Below, piece after piece: positions 34,637-46,065 of a stretch of DNA of 64,000 bases (position 1 is the stretch's first letter; each line of letters starts with the position of its first letter). The stretch covers positions 1 through 64,000 of the forward strand of contig JAFEMH010002598.1 of assembly GCA_022495995.1 (NCBI GenBank), given 5' to 3'. Under the pieces are notes generated by a model. It worked only from the letters and a program-made list of their open reading frames with translations, searched no databases and was not told where the DNA came from. The stretch comes from Adenophora triphylla var. japonica. Lineage: Eukaryota > Streptophyta > Magnoliopsida > Asterales > Campanulaceae. The translations under genes were made by a program, and so were the position numbers.

Positions 34637-35084
34637 TAGACATGTCCAAATAGAACCGGGAACCGACGGAACCGGCGGGTAAAACCGGAACCGGGAATCG
34701 GCGAGAATCGGGAAACGTCGGAACCGGGAACCGAACATAACCGGGAACCGGATTGAAACGGTTCGAATACGAATCCACCATATTAGGAACCGAGGAACCA
34801 GTGGAATCGGGAACCGGCGGTTCCGAAACCGGGAACCGGAATCGGGAATCGGAACTCAATGTAAGTTAAATGTAATATTTAGCATTTATTTAGTATTTGT
34901 ACTTGTAGTGTAGTGTTGTTTTATTTAAATTCTAAAAATATTGTTAGAATTTTTATTCTATCTTCAATAATATACTAACCAAATTTTGTCCACTTCTCAT
35001 TCTTTCCAAAAACATACTCCCCAAGTGAAAAAAAAAAAAAAAAAAAACTAGTTAGTTAGCGTCTTTCTTGTTTTAAGAGGTTTG

Positions 35085-35121
<37 letters not shown>

Positions 35122-35273
35122 AGATGGTGATGGAACCGGTGGAACCGTTGGAACCGGAATCGACGGATAGAACCGAAAACCGGATTAATATGGTTCGAAT
35201 ACGGTTCCGGCTATTTGAAAACCGGGAACCGGCGGTTTCGAAACCGGGAACCGGAACCGTTTGGACATGTCTA
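34637..35273. mobile_element. hAT-like non-autonomous element, GGAACCGG-rich
   Basis: The ends TAGACATGTCCAAA and TTTGGACATGTCTA are inverted repeats. The 8-bp duplication CCTTGACC lies at 34629-34636 and 35274-35281. The interior is filled with AACCGGGAACCGG-type words on both flanks of an AT-rich core with poly-A runs at 35030 and 35090. An 8-bp duplication is the mark of hAT insertion. No transposase is present. Confidence 0.88.
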
Positions 35274-35695
35274 CCTTGACCCATAGGAATAAACTTTTCT
35301 TTTGAGATTCGATGTCTGTTTCAGAGTCAAGGGAGTCTAGAAAGTATTATGAACCCCTACGGAAACTGAAAAGTATCGGGATCAAATAATTGTTTGTGGT
35401 GAAAGAAAAGATCTCTCATTTCCCCCTCGAATAGATTCTTCTCTTTTCTATCCAACGGAATATAATTCGGTACACTTCACAACAAGCCAATGGAAAGTCA
35501 AAAAAGAAAAGTCACTCAATCGACAACTAGAGATTCCTGACGTGAACGGACGCTTTCTTTCTTTTTATGGGACTTCTCATTTCATAAACCCTCCCGAAAT
35601 CCTTAAAATCTAATTATTTACGAAAATGTCATCTCACATTTAAAAACACGTTTCCTATTATTAAAAAAGCGTTTTTCAAAAGACTTATTTTCCTA
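35274..35695. other. Intergenic
   Basis: No supportable gene. Plain AT-rich sequence between the hAT-like element and the next MITE. Confidence 0.4.
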
Positions 35696-35972
35696 CTCCC
35701 TTCGTCCCACAATACTTGACACACTTTTCCATTTTGGGCGTCCCACTGATAAGTCACACTTTCTAAAATGGCAAAGAATCTTTACTATTCCCTCCACTCA
35801 TTTTCTCTCCTACATTATTTTAATACTCACAACACCATTATAATTTACTATTCTCTCCACTCATTCTCTCTCCTACTTAACTATCTACACTCACAACACA
35901 TCAACCTTTTTACTTTTTCCTTAATTCCCGTGCGAAACAGTAACTGTGTCAAGTATTACGAGACGGAGGGAG
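35696..35972. mobile_element. Stowaway MITE
   Basis: The TIRs are CTCCCTTCGTCCCACAATAC and TATTACGAGACGGAGGGAG, with TA on both sides. The interior has CCACTCATTTTCTCTCCTAC. Confidence 0.9.
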
Positions 35973-36304
35973 TATATGATTACTTTCTCCCCCACCCCCC
36001 ACAGACTCGAAACCTAAACCTAGCTTAAAACATTTTTCTTTTAATTCCAAACAGTTTAATGTGTTTACGCTAATCATCTACGTCATAAACGATGTAAGCA
36101 TATGATGTCATCTTGATCATACACATCTTACACATGCCAAATTAAATTTAAACAACCATCCAAATCTTACACTTATTGATATTACGGATATAGTCTTATC
36201 ATACAAAGCCTTAATTTGAGGAGTAGATCTCTCGGAGAAATGCGTTTCTTCATAAATTATGAAAAAACGTATTTTTTCATAAAAAAAAAATTATAATTTT
36301 TTTT

Positions 36305-36818
36305 TTATATTCATTAAAAAAACTTCTGGATATCAGTCTCAAAGGTTCTGAATATCCAGAATCCTTTGATCATAATATCCAGAAGTTATGTTAGAATGAG
36401 ACCAACACATACCAACTTTCTGGTCATGGCCTTCACTTTTTTCTGGATATACTTTTCACTGTTTTCTGGATATACTTTTCACTGGTTTCTGGATATAGAT
36501 TTGACCAAGGTCATGATCAATACAAAAATTCTGGATATCATTTCTCTTAATTTCTGGATATACTTTTTAGTGATTTCTGGATATATATACTTGATCAAGG
36601 CCATGGGCCAAGGCCAAGGCCAAGATCAAGGGCTAAGGCAAGGTCATGAGTAATACAAATTTTCTGGATATCAACTTAAAAAGATTCTGGATATCACTTT
36701 CAAAGAGTTCTGGATATCCAGAACATTTATTATTGATATCCAGAAGCCTTTCAAAAGGTTCTGGATATCTAAAACAAAATTTCTGGATATCCAGAACCTT
36801 TTGAAAGGATATCCAAAA
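36305..36818. repeat. Second TTCTGGATATC word array
   Basis: About twenty occurrences of CTGGATAT or its complement, several as the full palindrome TTCTGGATATCCAGAA (for example near 36715 and 36780). A GGCCAAGGCCAAGATCAAGG patch lies at 36605-36640. Irregular spacing distinguishes it from a satellite. Confidence 0.75.
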
Positions 36819-36826
36819 ATTTTGTA

Positions 36827-37259
36827 TTATTTTGTATTTGAACGGATTTGAGATCGGGAACTGAACAGGGGAAGGAGAAAATCGGTTTTGAGGATAGAGG
36901 GAGATAGAACCAGGTAGGGCGGCGATTGTTGTGCTTGGCGTTGTTGGGAGATAACGGTGAAATGCTCAGGATCTGTAAACAGGGGGTAGCGCCGATGGTT
37001 GAAGAGAGGGTGAGAACCGGTGCTGTAGCAGTTGTTGTTGAGGAGGAAGGGGTAGGAAGCGAACGTCGGCGAACTGGTTCCTGGTAGAGAGATTGAAAGG
37101 GATTGGGGCGCCGCTTGATTTTGAGGTCGGAGAAGAAGGGGATTAAGGTCGAGGAAAGTAGAACGGTTGTTGTTGATTGAGAGGAAAATTGGGAGAGGTT
37201 GGATCGGTGAGGAAGCTAATTGAGGTAGAGGGAGGTCGCCGGTGATAGAGGTTGAGGTT
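36827..37259 (-). other. Unidentified Pro/Ser-rich frame
   Basis: The minus strand is open for 146 codons with a Pro/Ser/Gln-rich product (for example SLSISLPGTSSPTFASYPF). Composition differs from the AT-rich surroundings, so it may be part of a decayed gene or element. I recognise no domain and do not claim a protein. Confidence 0.2.
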
Positions 37260-37261
37260 GG

Positions 37262-38161
37262 GTGCAACTCCTTCTCACATGTCCAAACAACCTTAGACGA
37301 TTTTTCCTCATTTTATCCTCAATGGGTGCAACTCCTACTTTACCTTTGATCACCTCATTTTCCAATCGATCCTTTCTTGTATGACCTCACATCCATCGAA
37401 GCATACGCATCTCCGCCACATTCATCTTATGCACGTGACACTGTTTCACGGCCCAACGTTCGGTGCCGTAAAGCAATGCCGGCCTAATTGCCGTGCGGTA
37501 GAATTTTCCCTTTAATCTATTGGGCATGCCGCGATCACATAGAAATCCTGTGGCACTCTTCCACTTCAACCAACCTGCTTTAATCCTATGAGCCACATCT
37601 CCATCTAATTCTCCGTCCTTTTGGATAATGGATCCAAGATAGCGAAAAAACTCAGAAGCTTGGATAATATTTTCATCAAATGTGACCGCCCCTGCCTCCC
37701 TACTTTCAACTCTGCATAACTTACACTCCAAATATTCAGTCTTGCTTCTGCTTAATCGAAAATCTCGAGATTTCAAAGTGTGTCTCCACAACTTCAATTT
37801 ACTTTCAACACTCTCTCTTGTCTCATCAATCAACACAATATCATCTGCGAACAACATACACTTTGGTATATCATCTTGGACTGACCTCGTCAATTCGTCC
37901 ATTATCAAAGCAAAAAGAAAGGAACTAAGTGCGGAACCTTGATGCACTCCAATCTTTATAGGGAACTCTTCGCCTTCCCAACACTAGTCTCACAATCTTA
38001 ACTCTATTATACATGTCCTTGATAATATCAATATATTTCTTTGAAACACCCTTCTTTGCTAATGCCCACCAAAGTACCTCTCTTGACACTTTATCATACG
38101 CCTTCTCCAAATCAATGAAAACCATATGCAAATCTTTCTTTTGATCCCGATATTTCTCCAT
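37262..38161 (-). pseudogene. RTE-type LINE reverse transcriptase, 3' fragment
   Basis: On the minus strand from 38161 a frame reads [19 protein letters not shown] and then breaks near 37950. The following frame reads [18 protein letters not shown], the active-site MLFADDIVLIDE, FRYLGSIIQKDGELDG and MNVAEMRMLRWM. Further fragments continue to about 37270 (RLRWFGHVRR). This is the fingers-palm-thumb order of a non-LTR retrotransposon reverse transcriptase, closest in wording to plant RTE elements. Endonuclease, 5' part and poly-A end are absent. It is a dead fragment. Confidence 0.88.
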
Positions 38162-38619
38162 GGTTTGAGGTCCTTAAGTTTAATAAACTAAAAATATTTT
38201 TTTGATAATAGTTGTAACTAAAAAATTACACTTTTGCCCTCCAAATAAAATGTGCAAATATTTTTTGAGAGCCGGAAATGGGCTAGTCCAAGATAATAAC
38301 AGCAGGTCCAAACTTATACGCTTTCTGTATGAGGGGATAAGTACATACTAAGGCCCAGGAATTTGAAACAAAAAAAATGAATTAACCAATTAAATTGTTA
38401 GCTTAAATGATGCTGATGTGGAATGATGACATCATCACTTTGTATACGTGGCACCATATATGAAGATGGAAAGAGAGGCGGAGGAAGAGATTCGGGATTT
38501 AAAGTGAGGGAAGATGAAGAAGACAGTGAGAGAGCTGTGACCGTAAATTTCGTCGTCAAGTCCAAATCAGTGCAATTTCGGCTTTTCAAATCAAACCCTT
38601 CTTCTCCGATAAACTTATA

Positions 38620-38964
38620 CTCCCTCGAGTCCTACTTTTCTTTTTGGTCCGTCCCAGACCAAGAGTCTCTTTCCTTAATTAAATGGAAAGTTTTTCATAT
38701 ATTTATACCCTTATCATCTTCATATATTTACAAAAAAATCATTACTATTCCTCCCACTCATTCTCTCTCTTATTAAATATTATTAACTTTTACATTCTCT
38801 CTCTTATTCCCTACCACACATTTAACTTTTACATTCTCTCTCCTATTCCTTACCACACATTTAACTTTTACATTCTCTCTCCTAAAACTTTCTACCCACT
38901 TTAAAAAAAATTCTTAAAAAGCGTGAAATCCTTCCCGAGGATCCTTGGTCTGGGACGGAGGGAG
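38620..38964. mobile_element. Stowaway MITE, long variant
   Basis: The outer ends CTCCCTCGAGTCC and GGGACGGAGGGAG are near TA. Inner parts GTCCGTCCCAGACCAAGAG and CCTTGGTCTGGGACGG pair well. A further GGGACGGAGGAATAA at about 39085 hints at a second decayed copy. Confidence 0.8.
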
Positions 38965-39400
38965 TATAAATCAAAGTGGAAAGAACAAAATGGGCAAGGA
39001 GTGCCTAACTCTGTACTGGTTAGAATGCCAGGTAAGTATGGGAGATTTAGTGAGTGAGAGAGCTGGGACAGTGTAAATTTTATGGGACGGAGGAATAAGT
39101 GTAAAAATATGTTATTTTTATTTATTTATTAAAATAATTATTTATTTTTAACAAATTATTATTTTTTTTTGTTTTTTTTCTTCTGAAAGAACTATTTTTT
39201 GTTTAAAAAAAATAAGTTAATTATTAAAATTAAATAAATACGGAGTAGTTATTTTAATTATAATTTATATTAAAGCGATAAAGTCAGGTTCCAGCTTAGC
39301 ATCAATTAATGGCAATTTTAACAGCACTTTAATAGAAGAAGAAGGATGACATAATCAAGAAAAACAAAGGTCAAGCGTGAAATGGAATGGTAAAAAAATA

Positions 39401-39634
39401 CTCCCTCCGTCTCAAAATATTTGTCTCATTTACTTTTTATAGTTGAACTTTGACCACAAATATATAACAATTTAATTATGTTCATGAAATTCTAAAAATT
39501 ACTATTGATTCACTATTAATAATATTATCAACAACAACTTTTAGAATTTCATGAATATGATTAATTTCTCATAAATTTATGATCAAAATTTAATAAAAAA
39601 GTCAAATGTGACAAACATTTTGGGACGAAGGGAG
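39401..39634. mobile_element. Stowaway MITE
   Basis: The TIRs are CTCCCTCCGTCTCAAAATAT and ATTTTGGGACGAAGGGAG, with TA on both sides. It is the same subfamily as 15722-15955 but in the opposite internal orientation. Confidence 0.9.
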
Positions 39635-39820
39635 TATTGTTAATGAAAAATGACAATTACCCACATCGTTTCCATCTTCATCTTCACGTATGAACATTAA
39701 TTAATATCAAATGAAAAATATATCATAACCAAAATTTCAATCACAATTTTTTTTAAAGATGTTTTGGGAGACACTAGAAGATCGAATCAATATTGATTCG
39801 AAAAGAATGCATCATACTCT

Positions 39821-41144
39821 ACTCAATAAAAATTAGTACTCCTTTCATTCGTTCGTAGTTAAATGTAGCGATCGATACGGATCGATATGAAACGGGATTG
39901 AAAACTATGTTGCAGTGATCAAATTGAGAAGTATCTTCGTTAGATTACCGCAATCTATTTCTTATTGGGGGGACTGATTGACAATGCGGTAAGATTTAAA
40001 CCACGTCCATACGGACAAAGGGAAGGTTTTAAGTAAATAATCAAAAAGGTTAGGGCGTCATCATTTTATTCAATTCAATACCTAATTTTTTAGGGGTGGA
40101 CATGGTTCGGTTCAAATCGCGGTTTGAGATCGAACCGAACCAAACCACGCAGTTTGGTTTGGTTTTTTTCTATAAATGGTTTAGCTTGGTTTGAAAATTT
40201 AATAAACCGTGTGGTTCGGTTCAGCTCGCAGTCTGGAACCTCAAAACCGAACCAAACCAAACCGAACCAAACCGATTCAGACCGAACCGCGGTTTGGAAC
40301 CGTGAAACCGAACCAAAAAACCGAACCATGAAATTCTTGAACCGAAATCCTAGCCGTTCATTAAATGGTTGAATCTTGAATTTGTAATTTTGTATCTTTA
40401 TTTTAGACAATGTCTTGTAATTTGTTTTGAGATGGTTTCTTTTGTTGTACTTGTTAGAACAATGAACTTTCAGTTTACTAAAACTCATTCCTATTTGGAT
40501 AGTAGTATTTGTGTTTTATGTTTAATATATATGATTGCTAGTTTGATAAAAAAAAATATGTAAAGAGCAACACTTTTAGTTGGACATGTTTGTAGTTCGG
40601 ATAGCGGTCTAGACCGCAGTTCGGACCACGGTTTGAACCGTTTATGAAATCGTGGTTTGAGGCCAAGGCAAGAACAAGCAAAGGTGGTTTGGTTTGGTTT
40701 GGTTTGAAATTTTCTATGGTTCGGTTTGGTTCGGAATTTTCCCAAACCAAGTACTAGCGGTTTAATCTTCAAATTCCTTCCAAACCGAACCAAACCGAAC
40801 CATGTCCACCCCTATAATTTTCTATCAAATGAGGATTAGATAAGGTTACTCAATAAAAATTAGTACTCCCTTCGTTCATAGTTATACGTAGCGACCAATA
40901 CTGACCGATATGAGACGGGATTGAAAACTATGTTGCCGTAATCTAATTGAGAAGTATCTTCGTTAGATTACCGCAATCTTTTCTTATTGGGGGGACTGAT
41001 TGGCAATGCGGTAAGATTTAAACCACATCCATACGAACAACGGACAAAGGGAAGGTTTTAAGTAAATAATCAAAAAGGTTAGGGCGTCATCATTTTATTC
41101 AATTCAATACCTAATTTTCTGTCAAATGAGGATTAGATAAGGTT
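39821..41144. repeat. Tandem duplication of a 296-bp unit, first copy carrying an insertion
   Basis: Unit 1 (39821-40847) and unit 2 (40848-41144) both run from ACTCAATAAAAATTAGTACT to GAGGATTAGATAAGGTT. Both share GGGGGGACTGATTG and AAAAGGTTAGGGCGTCATC. Unit 1 differs by the hAT-like element at 40091-40814. Unit 2 thus shows the pre-insertion sequence. Confidence 0.9.
40091..40814. mobile_element. hAT-like non-autonomous element, GGTTCGGTTTGG-rich
   Basis: The TIRs are TAGGGGTGGACATGGTTCGG and CCGAACCATGTCCACCCCTA. The 8-bp duplication TAATTTTT/TAATTTTC flanks them. The empty site CTAATTTTCTG is seen in the tandem copy at about 41113. Both arms consist of overlapping GGTTTGG/CCAAACC words and can fold back on each other. 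No transposase. Confidence 0.9.
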
Positions 41145-41227
41145 AATCATACTTAGGTGCATGAACTTTCGTAATTAAAGTTAAACCAACAGTAGTATTA
41201 ATTAAATTAATCTGACCTTAACTATTA

Positions 41228-41712
41228 CTTCCTCCGTTCCAAAATGAATATATATTTTTTTGTTTTCGAATTATTTAGAAAAGTCAACTTCTAAATTTTA
41301 GTAATTAAGGTGTATGAAAATTTTTGTTATTTATTTTTTAAAATTTTACTTTCACAAATACATAATGAATTGTGAAAACATTTAGAATAAAGTTTTTTTT
41401 TTTTAAAAAAAATCATTCATCTTGAAACAAATTTTTCCTAAAAATGGTTTCGTCCTCTATCACTAAATTAATGTTCAAATTTAATTTAAGGGATACTCTG
41501 AAAATCTATGTTTTTTAACATAATTTAATGGCAAAAATGAATAAATACTTTCGTTCTTCATTTTCTAAACATTTAGATTTATGATAATTAAATATAACAA
41601 AAAAAATTGGTAAAAAAATATTAGAGACGGTGTCTTTTACCACCAAAAAAGACATTTATTTTGAGTAAAAAAAATATAAAATTTGAATATTTATTTACGG
41701 ACAGAGGAATAT
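41228..41712. mobile_element. Decayed Stowaway-like element
   Basis: CTTCCTCCGTTCCAAAATGAA at the left and TTTACGGACAGAGGAATATT at the right are imperfect TIRs about 480 bp apart. The centre is AT-rich. Confidence 0.5.
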
Positions 41713-41770
41713 TAATTTTGGAACGGTATCATTTTAAAAGTATGGCTATATATTATACTTAATAGATGTA

Positions 41771-42034
41771 CTCCCTCCGTCCCATCTCACTTAGGAATTT
41801 TTGAAATGGCACGGGAATTAAGGAAATGATAAATGTTGTGAGTGTAATTTAAAAATAGGAGAGAGAATGAGTGGAGGAAATAGTAAATTATAATGGTGTT
41901 GTGAGTATTAAAATAATGTAGGAGAGAAAATGAGTGGAGAGAATAGTGATTTAAGGTTTCCATTTTGGAAATTCTTAAGATTAATGGGACGCCCAAAATG
42001 AAAAGTTTTCTTAAGTGAGGTGGGACGGAGAGAG
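41771..42034. mobile_element. Stowaway MITE
   Basis: The TIRs are CTCCCTCCGTCCCATCTCAC and AGTGAGGTGGGACGGAGAGA, with TA on both sides. Confidence 0.92.
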
Positions 42035-42065
42035 TATTGGATTAGGGGGTAGTGTTTAAAAAATA

Positions 42066-42339
42066 CTCCCTCCGTCCCATACCTACGTGCACACTTTCCA
42101 TTTTGGGCGACTCAAACCTACGTGCACATTTCCTAAAATGAAAAGGAATCTTTACTATTTCCTCCACTCATTCTCTCTCCTACATTATTTTAATACTCAC
42201 AACACCATTATAATTTACTATTTCCTCCACTCATTCTCTCTCCTATTTTATTTTCACACTCACAACACTTTCAATATAATACTCTCTCCTTAATTTACGT
42301 GAAAAGTCAAACTAGGCACCAAGATCGGAACGGAGGGAG
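42066..42339. mobile_element. Stowaway MITE, left of a head-to-tail pair
   Basis: The TIRs are CTCCCTCCGTCCCATACC and GATCGGAACGGAGGGAG. Its right TA (42340-42341) is directly followed by the next MITE. Confidence 0.9.
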
Positions 42340-42341
42340 TA

Positions 42342-42629
42342 CTCCCTCCGTCCCACCAAAACTGATACTTATTTCCTTTTTGGTCCGTCCCACCAAAACT
42401 GATACTGCCCAAAATAGCAAAGGAATCTTCACTATTTACCCCACTCATTCTCTCTCCTATTTCACTTTTACACTCACAACATTTTCTCTCCTAACTATTC
42501 CTCCCACTCATTCTCTCTCCTATTTAATTCTTCATACTCACAACATTTTCTTTCACTTTTTCTCTCACTTACTTTTCCTTAATCCTCGTGCCCAAAAATT
42601 TGGTATCAATGTTGGTGGGACGGAGGGAT
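42342..42629. mobile_element. Stowaway MITE, right of the pair
   Basis: The TIRs are CTCCCTCCGTCCCACCAAAA and TTGGTGGGACGGAGGGAT. It abuts the previous element with only TA between them. Confidence 0.9.
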
Positions 42630-43350
42630 TATATCTTAAAGTACGATAATCTTATCAGAAGGTTCTTTAAGCTAATAAATTTAATTGGTTAATTCATTTT
42701 TTTTATATGATTGGTCAAATTCTTAAGGCTAAGGTCAGAGCCATTTTGGAACAAGGCGACACGTGGATGGGTTCATTTTGTTAATTTGTTTTTTTTTTTT
42801 AAGGAATTAAGAGGATTTTTTTCAAATATAACCGACAAATTTCTCCTTCCATAAATAATGAATACTTAGAACTTGAAAAGTTACGCCCTCTTTTCAACTT
42901 TGTTTCCAGATAAATATCGCACTTTCTATTTTAATTTGTATTAAATTAAATATTGTATTTCTAAAAAATATAATATAAAATGTGTCGATTTCCCTAAATT
43001 GCCGGTTAATAGAAATTTATTTAATGTGAGTTAATTTAACATTTATCTTAAAATTTGACCAAATATCATTATTCATCCATTTATAGTTATAACTAGAAGA
43101 AAAAAAAGGAAAATAATAATTAGTAAAATTTCAAAGGTTGGCACTATATTAACCCCTTTTCCAACCCACAGTGATAAAAATATTTAAACTCAATTAAATC
43201 CATTTTATTAACCATCCCACTTTCACTTATCATTATTAAAATTAAAGGTTAAGAAAGATACAAAATTACTGTCACCATACATTTCCAGAAATACAGATTA
43301 TTAATTTTTTAATACAAATAGAGATTATTTTAAGAACCCAAAATATTATA
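42630..43350. other. Intergenic
   Basis: AT-rich, no supportable gene. Short poly-T run at about 42790. Confidence 0.4.
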
Positions 43351-43609
43351 CTTCCTCCGTCCCAAAATGATTGTCCTTTTTTTTTTTTTTTTTTGCATTT
43401 ATTACGAAGAAACTTTGAACAATAATTTTAGGTTGATTTAATTATACAAATGAAGATCTAAAACTGGCAATTGATAATATTATTGATGGTGTATCAATAA
43501 TGAGTTTTAGATTTTCATTTGTATAGTTAAATAAACCTAAAATTATTGTTCAAAGTTCCTTCGTAATAAAAGCAAAAAAAGTGGGACAGTTATTTTGGGA
43601 GGGAGGGAG
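43351..43609. mobile_element. Stowaway MITE
   Basis: The TIRs are CTTCCTCCGTCCCAAAATGA and TATTTTGGGAGGGAGGGAG, with TA on both sides. The whole element is self-complementary around GATAATATTATTGATGG. Confidence 0.88.
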
Positions 43610-44055
43610 TACTTAGCTAATAAGATAATGACATTATTAACATTAATTAATCCATCTTCCAAAACTAAGCATGTGTAAGGGCAAAGAAGGAATTTCCAAA
43701 TGCCGGCTGTGGTCCCCATACCCTCTCTCACCTAAATAAACCATTAACTAGATTGGGACTAGCCTGACCAAATAAAAAAAAACCAAATAAATAAAAAAAA
43801 GCATAACTAGATTAGGGCCCAAATATTAGTTATATAAATCCAAAAAATAAATACAAGTTGTAGAAAAATAAACAAAAAGGCTAAGTACCATGAATCTGTA
43901 ACCATCAATGACCCTGCTATGGCTCGAATCTAACCCCACAGCCCACACCACAGGCCACGACTTGCTCCACTCATTTAAGTTAAGTTAGTGAAAAGTTCAA
44001 AAACGACAGTTATCTTGTATCGAATAAAATAATGAACAGTTGATGCAAATATAAC

Positions 44056-44687
44056 CAGAGGCGGAGCCAGGAATTGGCCGAGGGGGGGCAAGATTACACG
44101 GGGGTTCGGGGGCAGCGCCCCCGAAAAAATTTTTTCGGGTCGGACAAGTAAAAAATGGGTCGGATCCATGAAATACAATGTATTTTAGTTAACAAAAATG
44201 ATAAAAGTAAATAATTCAAAGAACGATTGAAATAATGTTGAAGTATTTAACGCAAACAATTTATTAAAATATATTACTCGTACAAAAAAGAAAATCAAAT
44301 TTGCTAATTAAACTTGGGATAATAGGAAGAAAGACCAAAAACAAAAAAAATGGGAAAAGCCTAACTAATTAATTAAGATTGAAAAAATGTGAGGAAATTA
44401 GGAGAAAGAGAAAAACAAAACCGTTAAGAGAAAGAATAGCAAAGATGAAAGACAAATAAAATTAATTGAAAATGTAGGTAGCAGGGTTCGAACATGGACC
44501 AAAGGCTTTAACTTCACCCCTTCTACCGCTGAACCACAATACTCACTGATATTAATCTTGAAGTTAATTATATATATACATATATAACAAAAATATGGGG
44601 GGGGGCAAAAAAAATAAATATCCACTGCATTTCCGCCGCTGGGGGGGGGCGAGTGCCCCCTCCTGCCCCCCCCTGGCTCCGCCCCTG
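44056..44687. mobile_element. hAT-like non-autonomous element in the satellite
   Basis: The ends CAGAGGCGGAGCCAGG and CCTGGCTCCGCCCCTG are inverted repeats. The 8-bp duplication AATATAAC lies at 44048-44055 and 44688-44695. Neighbouring satellite units give the empty site. The interior has a GGGGGCAGCGCCCCCGAAAA hairpin and a tRNA-like module. Confidence 0.92.
44455..44545 (-). other. tRNA-like pol III promoter module
   Basis: On the minus strand TGGTTCAGCGG fits the A box and TGTTCGAACCC the B box, about 40 bp apart. The flanks do not form a tRNA acceptor stem, so it is not a tRNA gene. It may be a SINE head carried in the hAT-like element. Confidence 0.5.
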
Positions 44688-45650
44688 AATATAACCATCA
44701 ATGACCTTGCCATAGCTCTAATCTAACCCCCACGGGTCACGACTTGTTTCACTCATTTAAGTCAGTGAAAAATTCAAAAACGACAGTTATCTTGTATCGA
44801 ATAAAATAATGAACAGTTGGTGCAAATATAACCATCAATAACCTGTCATGTCTCTAATCTAACCCCACGGGTCACGACTTGTTTCACCCATTTAAGCCAG
44901 TGAAAAGTTAAAAAACGACAGTTATCTTGTACCGAATAAAATAATGAACAATTGATGCAAATATAACCATCAATGACCCTGCCATGGCTCTAATCTAACC
45001 CCACGGATCACGACTTGTTTCACCCATTTAAGCCAGTGAAAAGTTCAAAAACGACAGTTATCTTGTATCGAATAAAATAATGAACAGTTGATGCAAATAT
45101 AACCATCAATGACCTTGCCATAGCTCTAATCTAACCCTACGGGTCACGACTTGTTTCACTCATTTAAGTCAGTGAAAAATTCAAAAACGACAGTTATCTT
45201 GTATCGAATAAAATAATGAACAGTTGGTGCAAATATAACCATCAATAACCTGTCATGTCTCTAATCTAACCCCACGGGTCACGACTTGTTTCACCCATTT
45301 AAGCCAGTGAAAAGTTAAAAAACGACAGTTATCTTGTACCGAATAAAATAATGAACAATTGATGCAAATATAACCATCAATGACCCTGCCATGGCTCTAA
45401 TCTAACCCCACGGGTCACGACTTGTTTCACCCATTTAAGCTAGTGAAAAGTTCAAAAACGACAGTTATCTTGTATCGAATAAAATAATGAACAGCTGATG
45501 CAAATATAACCATCAATACCCTGTCATGGCTCAAATCTATCCCCACGGGTCACGACTTGTTTCACCCATTTAAGACAGTGAAAAGTTTAAAAATAACAGT
45601 TATCTTGTATCAAATAAAATATTGAACAGTTGGTGAAAATATAACAAGTC

Positions 45651-46062
45651 GATTTCATTAAACAAAAAAGTATTATAAAGTTTTTTGTTTTAAATAATGA
45701 GACTTCTCAATTAGACACCCGAAAATTAAATATATGCACATTTTGTGACGGATGGAGTATGACTTGACCAACATTATCCCACGTGACCAATCTTCTCCCC
45801 CATGAGTTTTATAGTAAACATGTTGTCAAGTGTGTGTAAATTTAAACACATTTTCCTTTGTGTCCCATTTACTTTAATATTCTCCTCTCCATGTTCAATT
45901 AATACATTTAATACCTTCAAATTTCATTAGGTTAATTTCACTTCACTACCCTTAAGTTTACAAGTTGTATCTTTTGAAAGAAATTTTCAAAATTTTATTT
46001 TCTTACTTTAAGGTCTAAACTTTCATTTTGTTTTGTCAATTAGGAACTATTTGAGAACATAT
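45651..46062. other. Intergenic
   Basis: AT-rich, with GTGACGGATGGAGTATGA at about 45746 that may be a right TIR of a lost MITE. No gene. Confidence 0.35.
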
Positions 46063-46065
46063 TTA

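Larger units (their letters stand above)
43890..45650. repeat. 135-136 bp satellite with three-unit higher-order repeat
   Basis: The landmark GACAGTTATCTTGTATCGAA recurs at 44006, 44782, 44917, 45053, 45189, 45324 and 45460, giving a period of 135-136 bp once the inserted hAT-like element is removed. Three unit types are distinguishable (ACCTTGCCATAGC; ACCTGTCATGTC; ACCCTGCCATGGC). The trio at 44695-45103 repeats at 45104-45511. No coding frame. Confidence 0.92.

Noticed and set aside
35768..36028. Small frames inside Stowaway MITEs (also 42087, 58929, 59155 and others)
   Set aside because: They read through TIRs and the shared CATTCTCTCTCC interior, so they are MITE sequence in translation.
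44455..44545. A tRNA gene
   Set aside because: A and B boxes are present but no acceptor stem or anticodon arm forms; same verdict for 48885-48982 and the weaker piece at 49770-49860.
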